64,000 nucleotides of DNA from Actinoplanes sichuanensis (GTDB taxonomy: Bacteria > Actinomycetota > Actinomycetes > Mycobacteriales > Micromonosporaceae). How positions within the stretch are numbered: position 1 is the first letter of the stretch; the number at the start of each line of letters is the position of its first letter. Made by a program: the position numbers and the translations under genes. The stretch covers positions 6,572,001 to 6,636,000 of the forward strand of contig NZ_AP028461.1 of NCBI RefSeq assembly GCF_033097365.1. The letters are read 5' to 3'. The notes beneath the pieces were generated by a model. That model was given only the letters and a program-made list of their open reading frames with translations, made no database searches and was not told the origin of the DNA. This document shows, piece after piece, positions 62,499 to 64,000 of the stretch.

Positions 62499-62702
62499 TC
62501 ACCGGCTGCCACCGCCGACCGCGTGCCGGGACCCACCGCGCCGGGGCGGTCTGGTGAAGAACACCGGCCGGGGCGGTCGGTCGGCGAACCGCTTCCACCG
62601 CAGCACCGGCACACACCCGGTGACCCCCCGCAGCGCCGCGGCACTCGACGAGGACGAGGACGAGGACGACGCAGATGAAGCAGACGAAGCAGCCGCGCTC
62701 AT
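62499..62702 (-). CDS. Small Ser-rich protein coupled to rtcB
   Basis: A 67-residue frame whose ATG overlaps the rtcB stop (ATGA, 62699-62702), so ribosomes finishing rtcB could restart here. The first ~20 residues are almost all Ser and Ala (polyserine run), followed by a basic, Arg/Pro/Phe-rich part (WKRFADRPPRP, FFTRPPRRGG). No family is recognised and composition may reflect chance in GC-rich DNA. If real, it would be a third member of the RNA-repair cluster. Confidence 0.4.
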   Translation of the reverse strand: MSAAASSASSASSSSSSSSSAAALRGVTGCVPVLRWKRFADRPPRPVFFTRPPRRGGSRHAVGGGSR

Positions 62703-63814
62703 CGACGGCCTCCCTTCCGCGGCGCGAGATCGGCCGTCTTGTAGGTGACCAGCGGGACCGTGCTGACGACAGGCGTGGCGAGCCGGTGCGTGACCAGGTC
62801 GCCGATCACCTGCTCGATCCGTTTGTAGGCGCCCGGTGCCTCCTCGAAGAGCAACTGCCGGTCGCCGCAGACGACGATCGAGCCGACGGCCGTACGCCGA
62901 AGCTCCTCGACCGTGTGTTTGGCCTTGCCGCGCCGCAGCGCGTCGGTCCGGGACATCTTGCGTCCGGCGCCGTGCGCCACCGAATGCCCGGCCGACGGGC
63001 CGGAGTGCCCGGTCACCAGGAAGGACCGGGTGCCGCGGGTGCCGGCGATGAGCACGTCGGCGCCGTCGCCGGGCGCGGCGCCCTTGCGGTGCAGGTAGTG
63101 ACCGTCGCGGATCTCGACGGAGTTGTGGCAGACGTCGGTGACCGGTTCGCCGAGTTCGGCGCCGAGCGCTTCGGCGACCCGCTCGGCCATGATCCGCCGG
63201 TTGAGGTGTCCCCACCGGACGGCGTCGTCGTGCGCGGCCAGGTAGGCGGGCGGGTCGGCGGCCGGGCCGGCCCCGTGCACCTCGGTGTGCGACCGCAGGA
63301 TGCGCTCGCCGAGTCCCCGGGAGCCGCTGTGCACGATGAGGACGGTGTCACCGGCGGCCAGGCCGAGCCGCTCGGCGTGACCGCTGTCGAGGATCTCGTC
63401 GACCCGGGCGAGTTCGACGAAGTGGTTGCCGCGGCCGACGGTGCCGAGCTGGTCGGTGTATCCGGCCGGGACGTCGAGGCCGGTCGGGTCGACCGGTTCG
63501 TCCAGGTCGGGGAAGCGCCCGGCCAGGCGTTCCGGGACGACCCGCTTGAGTTTGACGGGGTACACCGCGATCCCGCAGCCGATGTCCGAGCCGACCAGGA
63601 ACGGGTAGAGCACCGAGGAGAGCATGGCGGCGCCGATCGGGGCGCCCTTGCCGGGGTGCAGGTCGGGCATCCCGGCGACGTGGATCATGCCGTCCAGGGC
63701 GGCGACCTGGTGGCACTGGTCGACGGCGTCGGTTTCGATCCAGCTGCCGGGCTCGGCGAAGACGGTGACGGTGGCACGTGTGGACTGCTGTGAAGACAAA
63801 ATGCTTCTTCCCAT
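62699..63814 (-). CDS. rtcB: RNA-splicing ligase RtcB
   Basis: A 371-residue RtcB ligase, which joins RNA 2',3'-cyclic-phosphate or 3'-phosphate ends to 5'-OH ends using GTP and Mn2+. Key residues are present: GMPDLHPGKGAPIG (about 47-60), SDIGCGIAVYP with the metal Cys (about 75), GRGNHFVEL His (about 130), HSGSRGLG (about 165) and AHGAGRKMSR (about 286) with the guanylate-accepting His. The start at 63814 gives the shortest sensible N-terminus; an upstream extension is non-conserved. It is shorter than the ~400-residue E. coli enzyme. The partner prfH is downstream. Confidence 0.88.
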   Translation of the reverse strand: MGRSILSSQQSTRATVTVFAEPGSWIETDAVDQCHQVAALDGMIHVAGMPDLHPGKGAPIGAAMLSSVLYPFLVGSDIGCGIAVYPVKLKRVVPERLAGRFPDLDEPVDPTGLDVPAGYTDQLGTVGRGNHFVELARVDEILDSGHAERLGLAAGDTVLIVHSGSRGLGERILRSHTEVHGAGPAADPPAYLAAHDDAVRWGHLNRRIMAERVAEALGAELGEPVTDVCHNSVEIRDGHYLHRKGAAPGDGADVLIAGTRGTRSFLVTGHSGPSAGHSVAHGAGRKMSRTDALRRGKAKHTVEELRRTAVGSIVVCGDRQLLFEEAPGAYKRIEQVIGDLVTHRLATPVVSTVPLVTYKTADLAPRKGGRR

Positions 63815-64000
63815 GACGGTGGGGCGCGGCCCGCGGAGAGCGGGGGCGCCAGGCTGAGGGCACGGTTCACGGCACGCCGACGAGGGCGGTGCCGGAGTGG
63901 CGCGGCAGGGGACGCCGCGGGGTGCGCTGGGTGAAGGCCTCAGTACGTCATGCGGTCCACCCAACCGGACCGGCCGGACCACGGCAACCGATTTAAGGTC
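63815..64000. other. Region upstream of rtcB
   Basis: The right edge holds about 186 bp of sequence upstream of rtcB. No gene is seen here. It should contain the rtcB promoter, but no strong -35/-10 pair was recognised; a TTTAAG-type stretch near 63992 is the only AT-rich element. Confidence 0.35.

Noticed and set aside
62126..62644. A 172-codon minus-strand frame between rtcB and prfH
   Set aside because: It overlaps the ATGA-coupled small frame and the prfH start, and is Gly/Ser/Arg-rich without domain features.
63815..64000. A tRNA at the right edge
   Set aside because: GC-rich stem-like segments occur, but no T-loop GGTTCRA-type sequence or cloverleaf pairing was found.

Overview
The window is high-GC DNA with dense genes, many 1-4 bp stop/start overlaps (ATGA, GTGA, TGATG) and frequent GTG starts. 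Families such as DUF2510, DUF3040, DUF2993-MMPL, class F sortase, PadR-DrrAB and secreted tripeptidyl-aminopeptidase-type hydrolases point to an actinobacterium, most likely a Micromonosporaceae (Actinoplanes-like) chromosome; the family-level assignment is inference. I saw no rRNA, tRNA, CRISPR array, transposase or integrase.

Layout. 1-2.7 kb: end of a NitT/TauT-type ABC importer operon (binding protein, two permeases, ATPase) closed by a strong bidirectional terminator. 2.8-11.7 kb: cell-surface and secreted proteins (S33 hydrolase, M28 aminopeptidase, DUF2510 protein, ABC-2 exporter, membrane protein plus class F sortase, secreted beta-helix protein). 11.7-15.3 kb: universal stress protein, APC permease, a membrane-anchored Ala/Glu/Pro-repeat protein with a helix-hairpin-helix tail, and a small protein. 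16-21.8 kb: one giant gene (~1,924 aa) with a caspase-like domain that has lost its catalytic residues, a ~1,200-residue low-complexity linker, one membrane helix and a beta-propeller. 21.8-25.7 kb: aminotransferase, HxlR regulator, NAD(P)-binding protein, Nudix hydrolase, PEP-mutase-like enzyme.

25.8-29.4 kb: a probable D-amino-acid salvage cluster (N-acylamino-acid racemase-type enolase, SIS protein, GNAT acyltransferase, divergent M20 hydrolase with an apparently leaderless promoter). 29.7-35.1 kb: two-component system plus DUF2993-MMPL export pair, sharing a repeated promoter-proximal box. 35.0-40.4 kb: MacB-like ABC efflux operon with two adaptor proteins. 40.5-43.0 kb: hybrid histidine kinase and a divergent response regulator, both with receivers lacking the phospho-acceptor Asp. 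43.0-45.5 kb: PadR-controlled DrrAB-type exporter.

45.6-52.4 kb: truncated, frameshifted inositol-monophosphatase pseudogene, then a five-gene translationally coupled operon, rhaEW-rhaB-lutA-lutB-lutC, which would take L-rhamnulose through lactaldehyde and lactate to pyruvate; its promoter carries a perfect LacI-type palindrome. 53.0-61.2 kb: HEAT-repeat protein with a 5' frameshift, a heterodimeric ABC exporter whose two halves have complementary degenerate ATPase motifs, a frameshifted DHA2 MFS pump, and a divergent double-length Lrp/AsnC regulator. 61.5-63.8 kb: RtcB RNA ligase and the release-factor homologue PrfH, a ribosome-repair pair, with a small Ser-rich reading frame coupled to rtcB between them.
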